Source: Straminergon stramineum (Eukaryota; Streptophyta; Bryopsida; Hypnales; Calliergonaceae). Taken from it: a stretch of 64,000 bases of DNA. The stretch lies in assembly GCA_963920665.1 (NCBI GenBank), contig OY987265.1, positions 28,897,001-28,961,000 on the forward strand. The letters run 5' to 3'. The notes beneath the pieces were generated by a model. The model worked only from the letters and a program-made list of their open reading frames with translations, was not told where the DNA came from and searched no databases. Numbering within the stretch: the first letter of the stretch is position 1; each line of letters begins with the position of its first letter. Below are positions 34,895 through 46,969 of this stretch, piece by piece. The position numbers and the translations under genes were made by a program.

Positions 34895-36016
34895 TGTCGC
34901 GCCCCTTAGTGACACTTACCACCTTAAACTCACTTTCCAAACACTTAACACCTCAATGCCACCAAGGTTCACACTCTCCTAACACTACACATGCCACGCA
35001 CCCACAATGTTAGGTTCCAACTCAAGTCACGGGGTTCCCCGTTCCTCCATGACTCCCAATCCTTTCCTTCCAATACTTAACTCCCACAAGACACCGGGCA
35101 TGTCATTTGATGACATGGGGCGGAACTTCCATTGATGTCCAAACACTCGGTGAGGCACTACTCCCACCGGTGCTAACCGCCCTTGAATGGGACCCAACTC
35201 CCCACTAGGCCCAACCCAACTCATTTCGGGACTCACTAATCGAGACTCACCAAACGGGACTCACACCATGGCCTAGTGTGGAGTGGGACACCACCCAACC
35301 AGTATCAAGGAGTGCACAAGCACTCCACGGTAACACACAAGTGGTAGTGAGGCTCCAACACTAGCCTCACCACCCGGGGCCACTTAGGCTCATCATAGCA
35401 CCATCCGGGAGTGAGGAGGGAGACCACCCCTCCTCATAGTACTCTCTCCGGGATTCGGCAGCCCCCCCCCCTTGTATGTCAAGGGGGACTCCCAAACACC
35501 CTTTGGTTTTGGAAGACCACCCCGTTTCTCCCGATTCGCATTAGTTTGGGACTCCCGAACTTCCACCCGGCATAACTTTGTGGTTCGGGATTCAAATCGC
35601 ACATGCGACCCCATTTTCGACATTTGCGCGACGCGTAGATGCCGATAGACTGCTCACTTGCTCCATTCGGACAAGTACTCGCAAAGTTATCGCCCTCCAA
35701 AAATTCGAGACACTCCCGGCGCGACCAGGGCGCTCCCGGCGCGACCGGGACACCCCCAACTTTGAACGCCCATAACTTTTGACTCACAAGTTCAAATCAC
35801 GCGTTCTTTGGACGGCTGGAAGCGTCTTTTCAAGACCTTTCCAAGCATGTATCACACGCCCCCAAATTCGTTCGGATCAGAGCACTACATTGCTCTGATC
35901 GCTCGGGACTCTTAGTCCTCTTCACCTCATCTCTTGCAAGGCTTGAGGAGTCACCCCCAATGTCCCCCTTGCTCACCAAGGTGGCACGGGCACGCCTTGT
36001 GATGAGGATCGTGACA
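34895..36016. mobile_element. Solo LTR of a second family, GC-rich, 1122 bp
   Basis: The left end is TGTCGCGCCCCTTAGTGACA and the right end GATGAGGATCGTGACA, so TG...CA ends sit in TGTCRCG/CGTGACA inverted repeats. A perfect 5-bp target duplication CGCAA flanks it (34890-34894 and 36017-36021). GC is much higher than on either side. It contains a C-run at about 35462-35471 and a 20-bp tandem duplication (C(A/G)CTCCCGGCGCGACC, 35711-35750). Short reading frames on both strands are by-products of base composition. Full-length relatives should have internal sequence, so this is a solo LTR left by recombination. Orientation is uncertain. Confidence 0.85.
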
Positions 36017-36021
36017 CGCAA

Positions 36022-37535
36022 GATAGTTGTTTAGGACACTTGGTTGCATTTCAATCGATTGCAATAGATATGTTTTTCTTCTAGTGAACCAAGCCAACAC
36101 AACTAAAGATTTTGAAATAGATTTCTTCACCAACTACACCTAATTACAATTTTACACTCCCCTTTAAAAGGCCTCAAAGGTAAGATTCAATTATCTTTCA
36201 CTTGACTCTTTTTGCTCTCATTTGTTACTCCAACTTGGAATTTTTTTTCATCAACTATTTGCTCTAACTTTTCAATATCTTAGAGTAGCTTGACACAAAA
36301 TTGACTTAATAAACTCTCGTTCCAACACAATCAACAATGGCTTGATCTTATTAAAATTTGTTAACATATCTTTCAATCAATTTGAGACTTTGTTCTAATA
36401 ATATACTTCTATTAACACTCAAATCAACAATACATTCTTAACTAGCTTCATAGATATTACACTCAGTTTTTTAACAAGATTATTTGCTTCACATCAAACC
36501 ACTCATGAATCATTCTCTTTAGGCTTCTAAATTGAAAATTAAAATCTTAAACAATAATTCTATTCACATTTTTTTCCACTTTTTTCACTCTTTGATTTGG
36601 GACAAAAAAATGTTTCTTACATTATAACAACCTCCAATCAAGGTTATCAAGCTAATAATTTTCAAATATTCTTGAATACTCAAAACATATTAACTTCTCA
36701 TTCAATTCTCTTATAATACACAATTAGATTTATTACATAAACTAACTAAATACATACCACACAACAATTTCCACATACACACGATTAAATAGAATTAACT
36801 TTATGTTTATTTAACTAACTCATACTATCTATAATTCCACACATTCAATATAAAATACTTCATAGAAAACAATTACTTAATTGAAGTAAACTAAATAACT
36901 CATTCATAGAACTATAACAATATTAATCACATGTGACATAAATATAATAATTTCAATTTAACAAACTCTCATTCCATTCACTAAAACAAGATTTTCAATA
37001 TAAACTACAGTACTACCACAAACTGCACATATTCCATCATTTCTATATATTTAAACCAATAACACTTACACACATTCACAACACATTTTCATTCACAATT
37101 CAACAGAGTACACCTCCACATTTCAACATATACAACTGAAATCACAATTAGGCAACTTAAACATTGATTTGATATTAATCACAAACAAGATTATACAAAT
37201 AGTCTAGTGGGAGGCTAGACTCTCATTGAGCATTTTCAATAGTGGGTGAAAAACACCAAATTGGAAGATACCTAAATACCAACTTGACAACCATTTGAAT
37301 CCAACTTGGACACCAAAAATTGCATCCCTTGCCATCCAAGTTCATGTGATCAACCTAATTGGAAATTAACTAACTCACTAAGACTTTGACTACAATTGGT
37401 CATCATCAAAATTACCACAAAAAACACACACGTTCTACATGTCCCTTCACACTTAAGCTGATTAATTAAAAAGAAAATCATGATTCTTTTTTGTATTTTC
37501 AATTGATGGTTTTGCAAGAAGTTATTGTTTAGGAC
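36022..37535. other. AT-rich DNA with G-depleted plus strand
   Basis: From about 36.15 to 37.18 kb the plus strand is made almost only of A, T and C; several 60-base lines hold no more than a few G. No gene or terminal repeat was found. Confidence 0.5.
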
Positions 37536-37539
37536 TATG

Positions 37540-38690
37540 AAGTGTGTACATTGTAAAAAATTGCATCCAAAACTTCCCTTCATACTCAAAAGTGATTAAA
37601 TTGAGAAAGAAATATAATTCATTTTTGTATTTTTGGTTTGCTTCATTTTTTGTTTTGATTTTCTCTTGTGTTTGAACCTTTAAAGTGTGTGCATTGAGAA
37701 GAGTTGCATCCAAAGCGTTCCCTCATATTCAAAAGTGATTAAGTGAACAAGAAATAATGACTTATTTTCTATTTTCGTTGGGTGGTTTTCTTTTGTTTTA
37801 AATTTTTCTATTGCTTAAGACTATGAGGTGTTTGCATTGTGAAGAATTGCATCTAAAGTGTCCCCTCATACTCAAAGGTGATTAATTGGAATTAGAATTA
37901 CAAGTTATTTTTGTATTATAGGTTGATGTATTTTTTACTTAGGATTATCTTCATCTCTTGGAACTATGAGATCCCTAGAAAAAATCTTATGCAATAAGAC
38001 ATCTCTTTAATGACAGAAACATGTCTTTTCATCATTCAAAACTTGATTTTGAGTTAGAAAAGAGATGTCTCAAAAAACATTTTTGTCATTATAGACATGT
38101 CACATTGGACATCATTTCTACTAGTGGGGTGGGTGCATAGTGAAGAATTGCATCCAAAACATCCGCTCATACTCGAAAGTAATTAATTTAAGAATGAATC
38201 ATAATTCATTTTTGTATTTCTAGTTTGTGTAATTTTATGTTTTAAATTTTTTTTCATTGTTTGGTATTATGAGGTGTGTGTACTGAGAAAAGTTGCATTG
38301 AAAGCATCTCTTATACTTTAAGGTGATTAATTTTGAGAGAGAATCATGACTCATTTTAATATTTTTGATTCGTGTCATTTTTGTTTTGAATTTTCTTTTT
38401 TGTTTGAACCTATAAAGTGTGTGCATTGAGAAGACTTGCATCCAAAGCATCATTTCATGTTAGAAGATGATTAAGTGGAAAGGGAGTCATGACTCATTTT
38501 TGTATTTTTGGTTAGTGTTCTATATTAGTTTTTCATTTTTTTTCATTTTGAGAGATGATAAAGTGTGTATATTATGAAAAGTTGCATCCAAAGCATCTTG
38601 ATACTTGAAGGTTAGTAATTAGAACAAGAATCATTCTTTGTTTTATTATTTATTATTTTACTATTTTTATTTTCTTTATTCTTTTACAAA
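37540..38690. repeat. Satellite array, period about 144 bp, seven diverged units
   Basis: The marker TTGCATC(C/T)AAA follows GTGTG(T/C)(A/G)(C/T)ATTG(A/T)GAA in each unit. It occurs at 37561, 37704, 37848, 38148, 38293, 38436 and 38582. Spacing is 143-146 except for one gap of 300, which is explained by a MITE insertion of about 155 bases. Units also share GTGATTAA and TCATTTTTGTATTT. The units are diverged, so the array is old and no longer homogenised. Confidence 0.8.
37973..38126. mobile_element. Foldback MITE inserted in the satellite array
   Basis: The right end, complemented, starts CACTAGTAGAAATGATGTCC and continues to GACATGTC. The left end starts CCCTAGAAAAAATCTTATGC and continues to GACATCTC. 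The arms are matched but diverged. The element adds about 155 bases to one satellite unit and shares the CACTAGTA-type end with the elements at 8950 and 46795. No clean target duplication is visible. Confidence 0.55.
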
Positions 38691-41440
38691 GGTTTTTAGT
38701 GACATTGAAATAGTATACACTTTTTATTATTTATACAATGTTGCTATTATTGATTAACCATGATGTCCACAAGTGTTCAATGAAGTCGTTTTTTATTTCA
38801 TGATGCATTATTTTTGCACTTCTAAAGTATTAAAAATGAAGTCACATAATATTATGTATTTTTAAAACTACAAGTTATAAATTGTCTTACAACTTTGTGA
38901 TTATATTCTCTATGAAGTATGTATCAATGATATTGAAATAGTCACTTTTTTTATTTATATAAAGTAGGTATCCTTGAGTACCTACAATTGTTCAATGAAA
39001 TTTCTTCTAAGTCCTTCATGTGTGTTTTCATTTTGCACTTTTTTAATTCTAAGAGCAACAAATCCAATGTTAAGCTTTTTTAAACTATAAGTCATTGTCT
39101 TGTTATTATGTGATTATATCCTCCAATCCAAAAACATCTTGTTTATCTTTTACAATCACCTTGTAGAGGATGCAACAAGTAAATATAATATCACTCTAAT
39201 GTTGACAAGTACTACACTACAGATGAATGCAAAGTAAGTCTACAGAATTTCAAAACAATCCTCTATATCCTTCTAATTTCTGAACTACCTTTTGGTGCAT
39301 CACAAAATATGCTCACTTCTTATAAGTTGACATATAAATATTCTATACAAAGATAGACTATTTGAGATATATCATTTGTTAATAAATGATAACATCATAT
39401 TTATTTTTGTTGATGGTAAAGTGCATGTATGTAGTTACAAATGTTAATAAATTATGAACAAGTAAAGAATGATGCAAATCATGTAGAGCATTAATTAATC
39501 CTAATAAGCCAAAGAAGCTATGTCAAATATGCAAATCTTTACTAGCTATTGTTTTAAAAATAATGCACTTTTTACCAACTTTATCTCCAAAATCCACCTA
39601 CCCAAATATGGGACAATTCTTCCATTCATAAAGTATGCAATTTAGGGATGCAAACATCCCTAAATATCTATATGCTTCATTATAGCTAATTGCTTTTCAA
39701 AATCTTCACAAATGGATTGGTGCAAATGACACTCTTCAAACTTTGATTAAATTATAAGGCAAAAAAGCTTAAATGATTCTATGACAATACTCTCACTAGT
39801 TCTGCAATACTTATATGTAGCATCTATACATAAGCTATAATAGAGTTTTTTCAAAGCGAAAATGATTATTTTAGTGCAAAGACAAATTATACATACCACT
39901 TGCATCCATTTTTTTGTATAAAATAGTTGTCTTTATTATAAATTCTATCCAAAGTAGTCAAAAACAATGACCAACACATATGACAACAATGGAATAAACT
40001 CTAACTATAAAAAATAATATTAAAAAAATAATTTTTGATCATCTTTCTGTATATCTCGTACGGATCTACTACAATAATTGTAATTTTTCAAGTCAGGAGT
40101 CACCCACAATCCTAAATCTCTCCAAATTCCCAACTTCCATCTCAAAGAAAAATCATGCATCTTCTTCAATATTTTGAAGCAAATGTTGTGTTACAACTAC
40201 AAAATGTGCCTTTCATGGATGCATTATATAACCAACTACAAACTGCATGAAAAATTGAAAATAATAACAAACAAATTTTAACTCAACTTCAATTAAAAAA
40301 CGAAGATTGTATAATAATTCCTATCCACTACCAAGGTTCAACAATAGCCAACAGTGTTAAGTAGTCAATAGTGTCAACAATGCCAAACAATGATAGTAAC
40401 AAACAATCAACATCGTTAAACAATCAATTGAAGGACAAAAATAAAAATAAAAATATGGCCAATGACAATTTTGATGAAACTTCAGTGCAAGATGGCTAGA
40501 GAACTATTTCAATGCAAGTCACTTTTCTATTTAAGAAACTAATTTAGATATTAATTTGTAATATGATTAATTCAATTGAATTTAACTCCTATAGTCTTAA
40601 ATATTTTTTCAGAAGACACTTCAAAGTTCATGTAAGTTCTTATGATCTCATTTCTTTTTTTATACTTTGCAAGCACATCAAAGTAAATTTCAACATTTTA
40701 TAAAAAATGAATCAAATTAAAGAATGGTTGATATAAAAAATATAAAGAGAGTATATAAAGAATTTGAATGATGTTTTGTTAAAAAAAAAGATTGAGATGC
40801 ATCATAGTAAAACGTAATCAAGCTTGTATATTAATACATATAGAAGAGTAAACAAGTAGGATTTTAAACACATTTATGAAGTTCAAAAAATATATGTAAG
40901 TTAAGATATTAAATTGCAAAGTCACACATGAAGTAGTAATTTAATCTATTGCCTATAGAAAAATGCACTTCCAAACGTTTTTGGAGCATCACTTAAATTC
41001 AATAAAACATCCACATAAACCTTGCCTGAGTTACTAATACTCTCCATTTGCATCATTAAATCTAAGTGATATGCATCCTTTGACTATAGTTTATGATTGT
41101 CAAATTTTATAATTTTACTATGGTGTATATTCTCACAATTGTGTGTATAATTCATGGCTTCTAAAAATTAAAGTCTAGTTTTATGCATTAATGTCAATTT
41201 ACCATCTGTAACCATCATGGATAAATGCCATTTTTTTATAAAATAATTTTGTAGATGATTTACTATTCCTTGCAATATGAAATAATATATTAAAAATCTT
41301 TGCATACAATAATAAATTATGCAGAAATGATCAAGATATAATGATAAAAATGTAAAGAAGTGATAAACATACCGATAGATAAAGACATCATACCATTATC
41401 AAGTGAAAGTTTTGTTGAATCCACAACAATGAAGATAATT
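38691..41440. other. AT-rich intergenic DNA, nothing recognised
   Basis: Very low GC with many long A/T runs. I found no coding frame of note, no terminal repeats and no RNA gene. Confidence 0.5.
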
Positions 41441-41444
41441 TATT

Positions 41445-41715
41445 ACCATTTCAACAAGGCAATGTATACAACCTCATTTAAGGAAGCTTGTAGAAACCTC
41501 TTTACATGATTCTTCTTCTCCAACAAATTCATTGTAAAATAATTTGGCTAACTTGAAACAATTTTTTTCTTATAATTATGAACATTTTTGAAGTTCAAAG
41601 ACAATTGCTCCCATTTGTCTTAAATTTGTTGTTCATTGCAATGAATACATTTTTTCCATAAATCATCAATTATAGCCTTCTATCTTTTTGGTATTGTAGT
41701 CAGTTAAAGGTGTTG
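41445..41715 (-). pseudogene. Myb/SANT-like (trihelix-type) DNA-binding domain remnant
   Basis: On the minus strand one phase reads IIDDLWKKCIHCNEQQI, stop, DKWEQLSLNFKNVHNYKKKI, then PNYFTMNLLEKKNHV. The spacing of W, then QC/QI.DKW..L..(D/N)FK.V.(D/N)Y, then a SY/NYF.M...ER motif fits Myb/SANT-like domains found in plant trihelix proteins and in the accessory protein of PIF/Harbinger transposons. Three in-frame stops and no start make it dead. No transposase was found next to it, so I cannot say which source it came from. Confidence 0.45.
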
Positions 41716-42529
41716 ACTTTTTGTTGGTCCATATTTCTCAAAATTTTATTTCTTTGCATAACACAAGCATAAAATATGTATTGAAAACCATCTTCTATTG
41801 CATACACTTACCATCTACTCCCTCTTGAGGCTCTCTCAATTCTACATGAATGTCATCTTACAATTGATTCTCAAGATGTAAGAATTAAAAATTCTAGTTG
41901 AGATCATTAAAAGTTCTTTGAGATCATATTTTTTATACAAAAATATCAATGCATATAGATTATGAAAGATAATGAATGTTTTTCATATTATCAAATTAAA
42001 ATTTGTGAACTCAATATGTATTGCCTTCAACATTCATTTATTCACAAATAAGCTTAGTTATTCCAATCACTCATAGTAGATAGTCTAAAACTTTTTTTTT
42101 AAATCTACTTGAATGTAGGTCCAAATCCATCAAATAGGAGCAAAACTTAAGTCAAATGGTTTAATTATGCTAGAAGAAAGTTTGGTAGGTACTTTAAAGG
42201 AAAAAAACCATATATTTAAAAAATCAAGTACTCAATCAAGTACGTTAGAATCACTAATAGACAATCTGACTCCAAAATTCAAACTTGAGAAACTCCAATA
42301 AATATGTTCCAAGAGGATTCTAGTACAAATTAATGTGAATGCTTGAACTTTGAAATTCTAATATAAACACTTTCCCAACCGACTCTTAAGTAATGAAAAA
42401 CAAAAAGAGAGAAGAAATTCTCAATAGCTCCATTAAATAGTTTCTATTGACCTTTTAATATAAGTAGAATATTCAAAACAACTACCTACCACAAGTAAGA
42501 TATTTTAAGCAATAGTTTGCACTATAAAG

Positions 42530-43696
42530 AAATGTAGTCCAAGATGACAAACTTTTGACAGAGAATTGTCCGAAATGACAACAGCCATATTATTGCTACC
42601 TCATTTTGTCAATTTGTGAGATCTTGTCAACTTTTGGTCAAGTTGTTGTCAAATTTGTAGTTGTTGTTTGGTTCTCTTCTCCCTATTTGCCAAAAACAAA
42701 AAGATTCCATTAGGTTCTTTTTACATTTACCTTTTCATTCATTGCCATAGATATCTTAGCTTCAATTATGTGTGGAGATCAAGCTCTCCGCATATAAATG
42801 GAGTGATAGGAGGTAGAACAATCCATGTGGGATATGTCATTTAGAAGTTGCAAAATTCAACCGCTCAAAGTTTGAAATAAGATTGTATTAAAACTAGAAT
42901 TTCAAACCTCGTTTAGGTATAGTAGAATAACTTTTCAAAAAAAACTTTGAACTAAAAAAAGTTTTTGAATCAAGTCAAGTTTTATGTCGAAAAATCCGTT
43001 TGATGTTTTGATCTTCCAATAAAAAGTTATGAACAAATTTCATAGAGGATGTTTGAAAAGGTTAAAACAAAATTCCCTTCCACCGCCTCTTTGAAATTTG
43101 ACCATAACTTTTGATTGGAGGATCAAAATATCAAACGGATTTTTGGACATGAAACTTGAATTTATTTCCCAACTTTTTTTAGTTCAAAGTTTTTTTTGAA
43201 AAGTTATTCTACTATACCTAAACGAGGTCTGAAATTCTAGTTTTAATACAAATTCTATTTCAAACTTAACTATGAGCGGTTGAGTTCTTGCAACTTCTAA
43301 ATGACATATCTCATATTGCTTGTTCTACCTCCTACCACCCCATGTGTATATAAAGCTCTCTCTTCTCTTTTCCAATGCACAAAACAAAAGTGGTTCATAA
43401 AGTGCAATCTCGGGACTTCAATAGGCTATTTGTACTTGTGTCTTTACTAAATATATCAAGGTTTAAATTTAAAGCAATTTTAATATTTTCCCTTTTCCTA
43501 AAAAGAGACACTTGTAACCATTGATTAGGCCATCATGGCAATGGGACAACTAACAAAGGAGGGTATTAGGGAATAGAAGTTAACAAAAATTATAGCGAAA
43601 TTAGAAAATAGTTGACAGAATTTTGTCAAATTGACAAAGCAATTGACAAACTTTTGACAATTTTTTATCAAATAGGATACAGTTTCCCTTGTAGTG
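42530..43696. mobile_element. Non-autonomous CACTA element with a long internal hairpin
   Basis: The left terminus is CACTATAAAGAAATGTAGTCC and the right, complemented, CACTACAAGGGAAACTGTATCC. The 3-bp target duplication TTG flanks both sides (42527-42529 and 43697-43699), as expected for CACTA transposons. Next to both ends are several TTGACAA/TTGTCAA-type motifs, the kind of subterminal repeats that the transposase binds. The interior has no coding frame; instead it is occupied by an inverted repeat of about 580 bases (listed separately). The size, 1167 bp, and missing transposase show that it depended on another element to move. Confidence 0.78.
42785..43365. repeat. Inverted repeat, arms of more than 250 bp, in the CACTA element
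   Basis: The left arm (about 42785-43060) and the complement of the right arm (about 43090-43365) share long exact blocks such as CCTCGTTTAGGTATAGTAGA and TAACTTTTCAAAAAAAACTT, also GGATATGTCATTTAGAAG-type and AATCCGTTTGAT(G/A)TTTTGAT segments. I estimate near 90% identity over the arms, with a loop of only a few tens of bases. A TATATAAAG at about 43346-43354 lies in the right arm. A transcript of this stretch would fold into one very long double-stranded stem. Confidence 0.85.
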
Positions 43697-43699
43697 TTG

Positions 43700-44073
43700 T
43701 GTTCAATGAAAGGACTTCATTAATATTGGTGGAGGGCTAGAATATTTTTGTGTGCCATGTGTGGTGCCTAATTTTGCCCATACATCGATTGAAAATCCTC
43801 CCTGAGCAATATAATAGAGCTAATTCTATAGTCCTTGGTGGGCTTGAATTTTGGACACTAGTAGTCAAGTTGCTTGTTGAGCTCACACGTAAGTCGGTCT
43901 TAAGCAACAAACCAGAAACGGATAAGCAAACAAATGAAGAGAAGTTAGATTGTGAAAATTGAAGATAACATTGTAGGCATAGAAAAATTGTCTTTAGTGG
44001 CCTAATGTAGAGAAGTCTGGAGGGGCTATAGTGCAGCTGGTACAAAGAGCAGACTTTATCGAGTAATTCAATT
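43700..44073. other. Unassigned moderately complex sequence
   Basis: Overlapping frames of 70 codons (plus) and 102 codons (minus) occur here, the minus one without an ATG-supported homology. I recognise neither. Composition is less AT-rich than the surroundings, so a decayed coding fragment is possible. Confidence 0.25.
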
Positions 44074-44319
44074 TTATTCTTTATTGATTTTTTGGAAATA
44101 TGCAGACAATGACATGCTTTGGTTTAAGTGAATTAGTGAGTGGTAGCCTTCACGCATTTGCTTGTAACTCATAAAATATTCTCTCAAGATTTCACACAGC
44201 AAGTCAATCATTACATTATAGACCTTGGAATCCAAATTACACTCTCCATGCATGGAAGGTCTAGTGAAACAACGTATACAATTATAAACTTCAATATCGA
44301 GATTACACTCTTTATACAC
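44074..44319 (-). pseudogene. Possible PPR-like fragment with a 66-bp internal duplication
   Basis: The minus strand is open for 81 codons but starts at GTG. It reads ECNLDIEVYNCI, and 22 residues later ECNLDSKVYNVMIDLLCE, followed by SYKQMREG. VYNVMIDLLC is typical of helix A of a pentatricopeptide repeat, and KQMREG of the end of helix B. The repeat period here is 22 residues, not 35, so the duplication is better seen as a DNA-level tandem copy. It could equally be a chance frame. Confidence 0.25.
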
Positions 44320-46119
44320 CTTCTTACAAAGAATGTTAATCTATTTGCATATTGCTTACAAAGTCAATGTTGATAGTTTTCCTAGTGATATTTTCTTTGT
44401 CCCTTGTTTTTGTATAAGTCTAAATGTGTAATTTGTAATCAACAATACTTTTCTATTTCAGTAGAAGTTTAGTTGTTATTTCAATGAATAGTCTCTTGAT
44501 TTTCGAGATATTCTAAGTTTATTGTTCTATTTCAACAACAAAATTTAGTCTCAAAATTCATACTTTTAGTAGCACATTTTAAAATTGTTGCTTTAAATTT
44601 GTTGAAGATACAAAAGAAACATGTTGGACCAAAATAGATTTCTAAAAACATGTTGAATTTTTTCTTTACGTCATGCCAAGTTGCCAACTAATGTTGTTTG
44701 GATTGGACTCCATAATGCTAACCCCATGGGCATTTTAAAAGTCTGAAAGCTCTAAAAGACTAGTTCCATTGGCATAAGGTCAAACTTTGTCTTTGAACTA
44801 GATTCAACCTTTTAAATCCTATTCAAGTTTCAATGTTATATTTTTTGTTACATGGGACTATGTGTTATTTATCAATGTGAAAAATCACTATCAATTCCAT
44901 AAATATATAATTATTATAAATAAAGTTTAGAATGAGAACAAATATTTTAAAATTGAAAATTGAAAACCAATTTGAAAGAAAAATATTTAAATAAAATATA
45001 TAAAACATTTTGTACTTTGGATTTTAATACATGGAGCTTCCAATTACAACTCATCAAATTTAAGATTTGCTCAAGTTTTGAAATAAAGTAGAAGTATAAT
45101 TTAATAACCTTCACTTTAAAAATTTATATTAAAATAAAAATAGATGCTTTGAAATTTATAATCAAGTGTACCCATGGCACATCTACTTTTTGAATGTGGG
45201 GATTTTTAACCCATAAACATCAACATGAACATTTTGTATCCAATGGATGATAGAGTATTATTTTTTGTAGGACAAAAGTGCAACTATTCATCCTTGAAAT
45301 TTTGTGTAGAAAGGAGAGATCTTCTATAAGAGTTTGACTTCAATTGAGTGCTTTTGGATTTTTGTAAACCAATAATTTTCACGGTCACTAGTCCATCTTT
45401 TAAGGGTTAAGGGTTATACTCAAATTCCAACTCCACCCTCCTATTTCAAAATAGACATCTACTATTTATTAGTAAATGAAGTAGAATTGAGTTTGAAATG
45501 GTAGTAAGGGAGCCGACCGCATTCAAATCACCCCCCCATTTTGGTGGTATAGACTGGTTTCTTTCAGTTAAAGTGGAAATGAAAAATTGATCAATTTTGA
45601 CATTTGAAGATTAAAAATAGTATTGTTGCCTAGTAAGGGGGTTGCCAACGATGAGTACATTTAATACCAATTTGAGCTTGGAATGGCTGCGACAGTTTTG
45701 TGGATAGTAAATTGATTCATTCTAGAGAATGACGACTGTGCATTGAAGTTCCACCACGTGTACATTACCATCCCTAGCTACCACATGATGACGGTCATGT
45801 ACATTTACAATAGTTTTTCTTTGGATAGTTCTCTATAATAGTAATGTAGAATTGTCCATTTTGTTTGTAACTTGCAGTTGGAAATATAAAAGTCTACATG
45901 ACTAGTAGAGGTCAAACAATATCTTGAACTAAAAAATTCCAGAGTATTATATTGGGAGTTAAAAAATTATGAAAAAAATTTGGAATCCTCCCACATTCTA
46001 TTCTTGTGTATGGCAAAAATTGTAGAGTCAAGATATATACACCCCAGATATGCAAAATTGCTTTAGTGGTTGCAAATGGGTCGTATGCCTTAGACTAATT
46101 TATTATAGAGCTTGGTATT
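44320..46119. other. AT-rich intergenic DNA, nothing recognised
   Basis: No coding frame or element defined. A GC-richer stretch at about 45640-45800 includes CCACGTG (G-box core) but no gene next to it. Confidence 0.45.
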
Positions 46120-46242
46120 CAATTTAGGGAGTGAATTCTATTTAAGATAAGAATTCTACTTGGAATGAATTATCCGAAAATAGAATTTTATTTAGAATGA
46201 ATAATCCTAAAATAGAATTCTATTTTAGAGTGAATAACCAAA
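46120..46242. repeat. Minisatellite, unit about 32 bp, three to four units
   Basis: Variants of AATAGAATTCTATTTAGAATG followed by AATAATCC repeat with a period near 32 bases. Confidence 0.6.
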
Positions 46243-46794
46243 TCTATAAGAATTTAAGGACATGCTTTCTTCAATGTTTCATAGGATAAAATACAAAATG
46301 TATGAAACTTTTACCAGTAGGCACATGAGGTTTGGGAAAAAAATTCAAAGTCTCATGTTAATTTAAAAAAATATATTGCACTTGTATTTTAAAATTATAT
46401 TATTATTATATGATATTATAAATATATTTTAAAAACTAAAAAATCTATATTTTATACTATATATTGTACATTACAACAACATATCCCAACCATGTTCAAA
46501 AACTTTAATCCCATAAATGGATATGGCTAAATTTTGGAGTAGAAGAAATCATTTTTAGAGTCATTGTATGATTTGTTAGATCCAAAAAAATTTAGATGAA
46601 AGTATTTTCAAATTGTAAGATCTACCTTTAAAAATGTTCTTTCTAGATGAAAATATTGTCATCTACTACCAAAATTAATCCCAATTCAAGAATGAGCTTC
46701 ATCACCTCACCACACCATCAATTTTTTGTAAGAGAGCTAGAGCATAGAGATGAGTAGACATGCAAGAGCCCTAACCCTAGCCAATGGCTCTATG

Positions 46795-46969
46795 CCCTAG
46801 TAAAAAATTGCATTGCAATCAACAAAATTCAATTCACATGTTTTTTTGTTTTTTGCCAAAAAAAATAGAAAACTCCGTTGCAATCAACGCAAATTTTTTG
46901 TTATTTGGCAAAAAACAAAAAAACACTTTAATTGAATTTTGTTGACTGCAACACAATTTTCTACTAGTC
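46795..46969. mobile_element. Foldback MITE of about 175 bp
   Basis: The left arm CCCTAGTAAAAAATTGCATTG and the complemented right arm GACTAGTAGAAAATTGTGTTG continue through matching CAATCAACAAAATTCAATT / CAGTCAACAAAATTCAATT and a TTTTTTTGTTTTTTGCCAAA block shared by both. The stem is about 55-60 bases with few mismatches and the centre holds a second CGTTGCAATCAACG foldback. The ends belong to the CACTAGTA group. No clear target duplication. Confidence 0.65.

Noticed and set aside
35027..36133. Several 60-102-codon frames on both strands
   Set aside because: They lie in a GC-rich solo LTR with clear ends and target duplication, and none shows a family motif.
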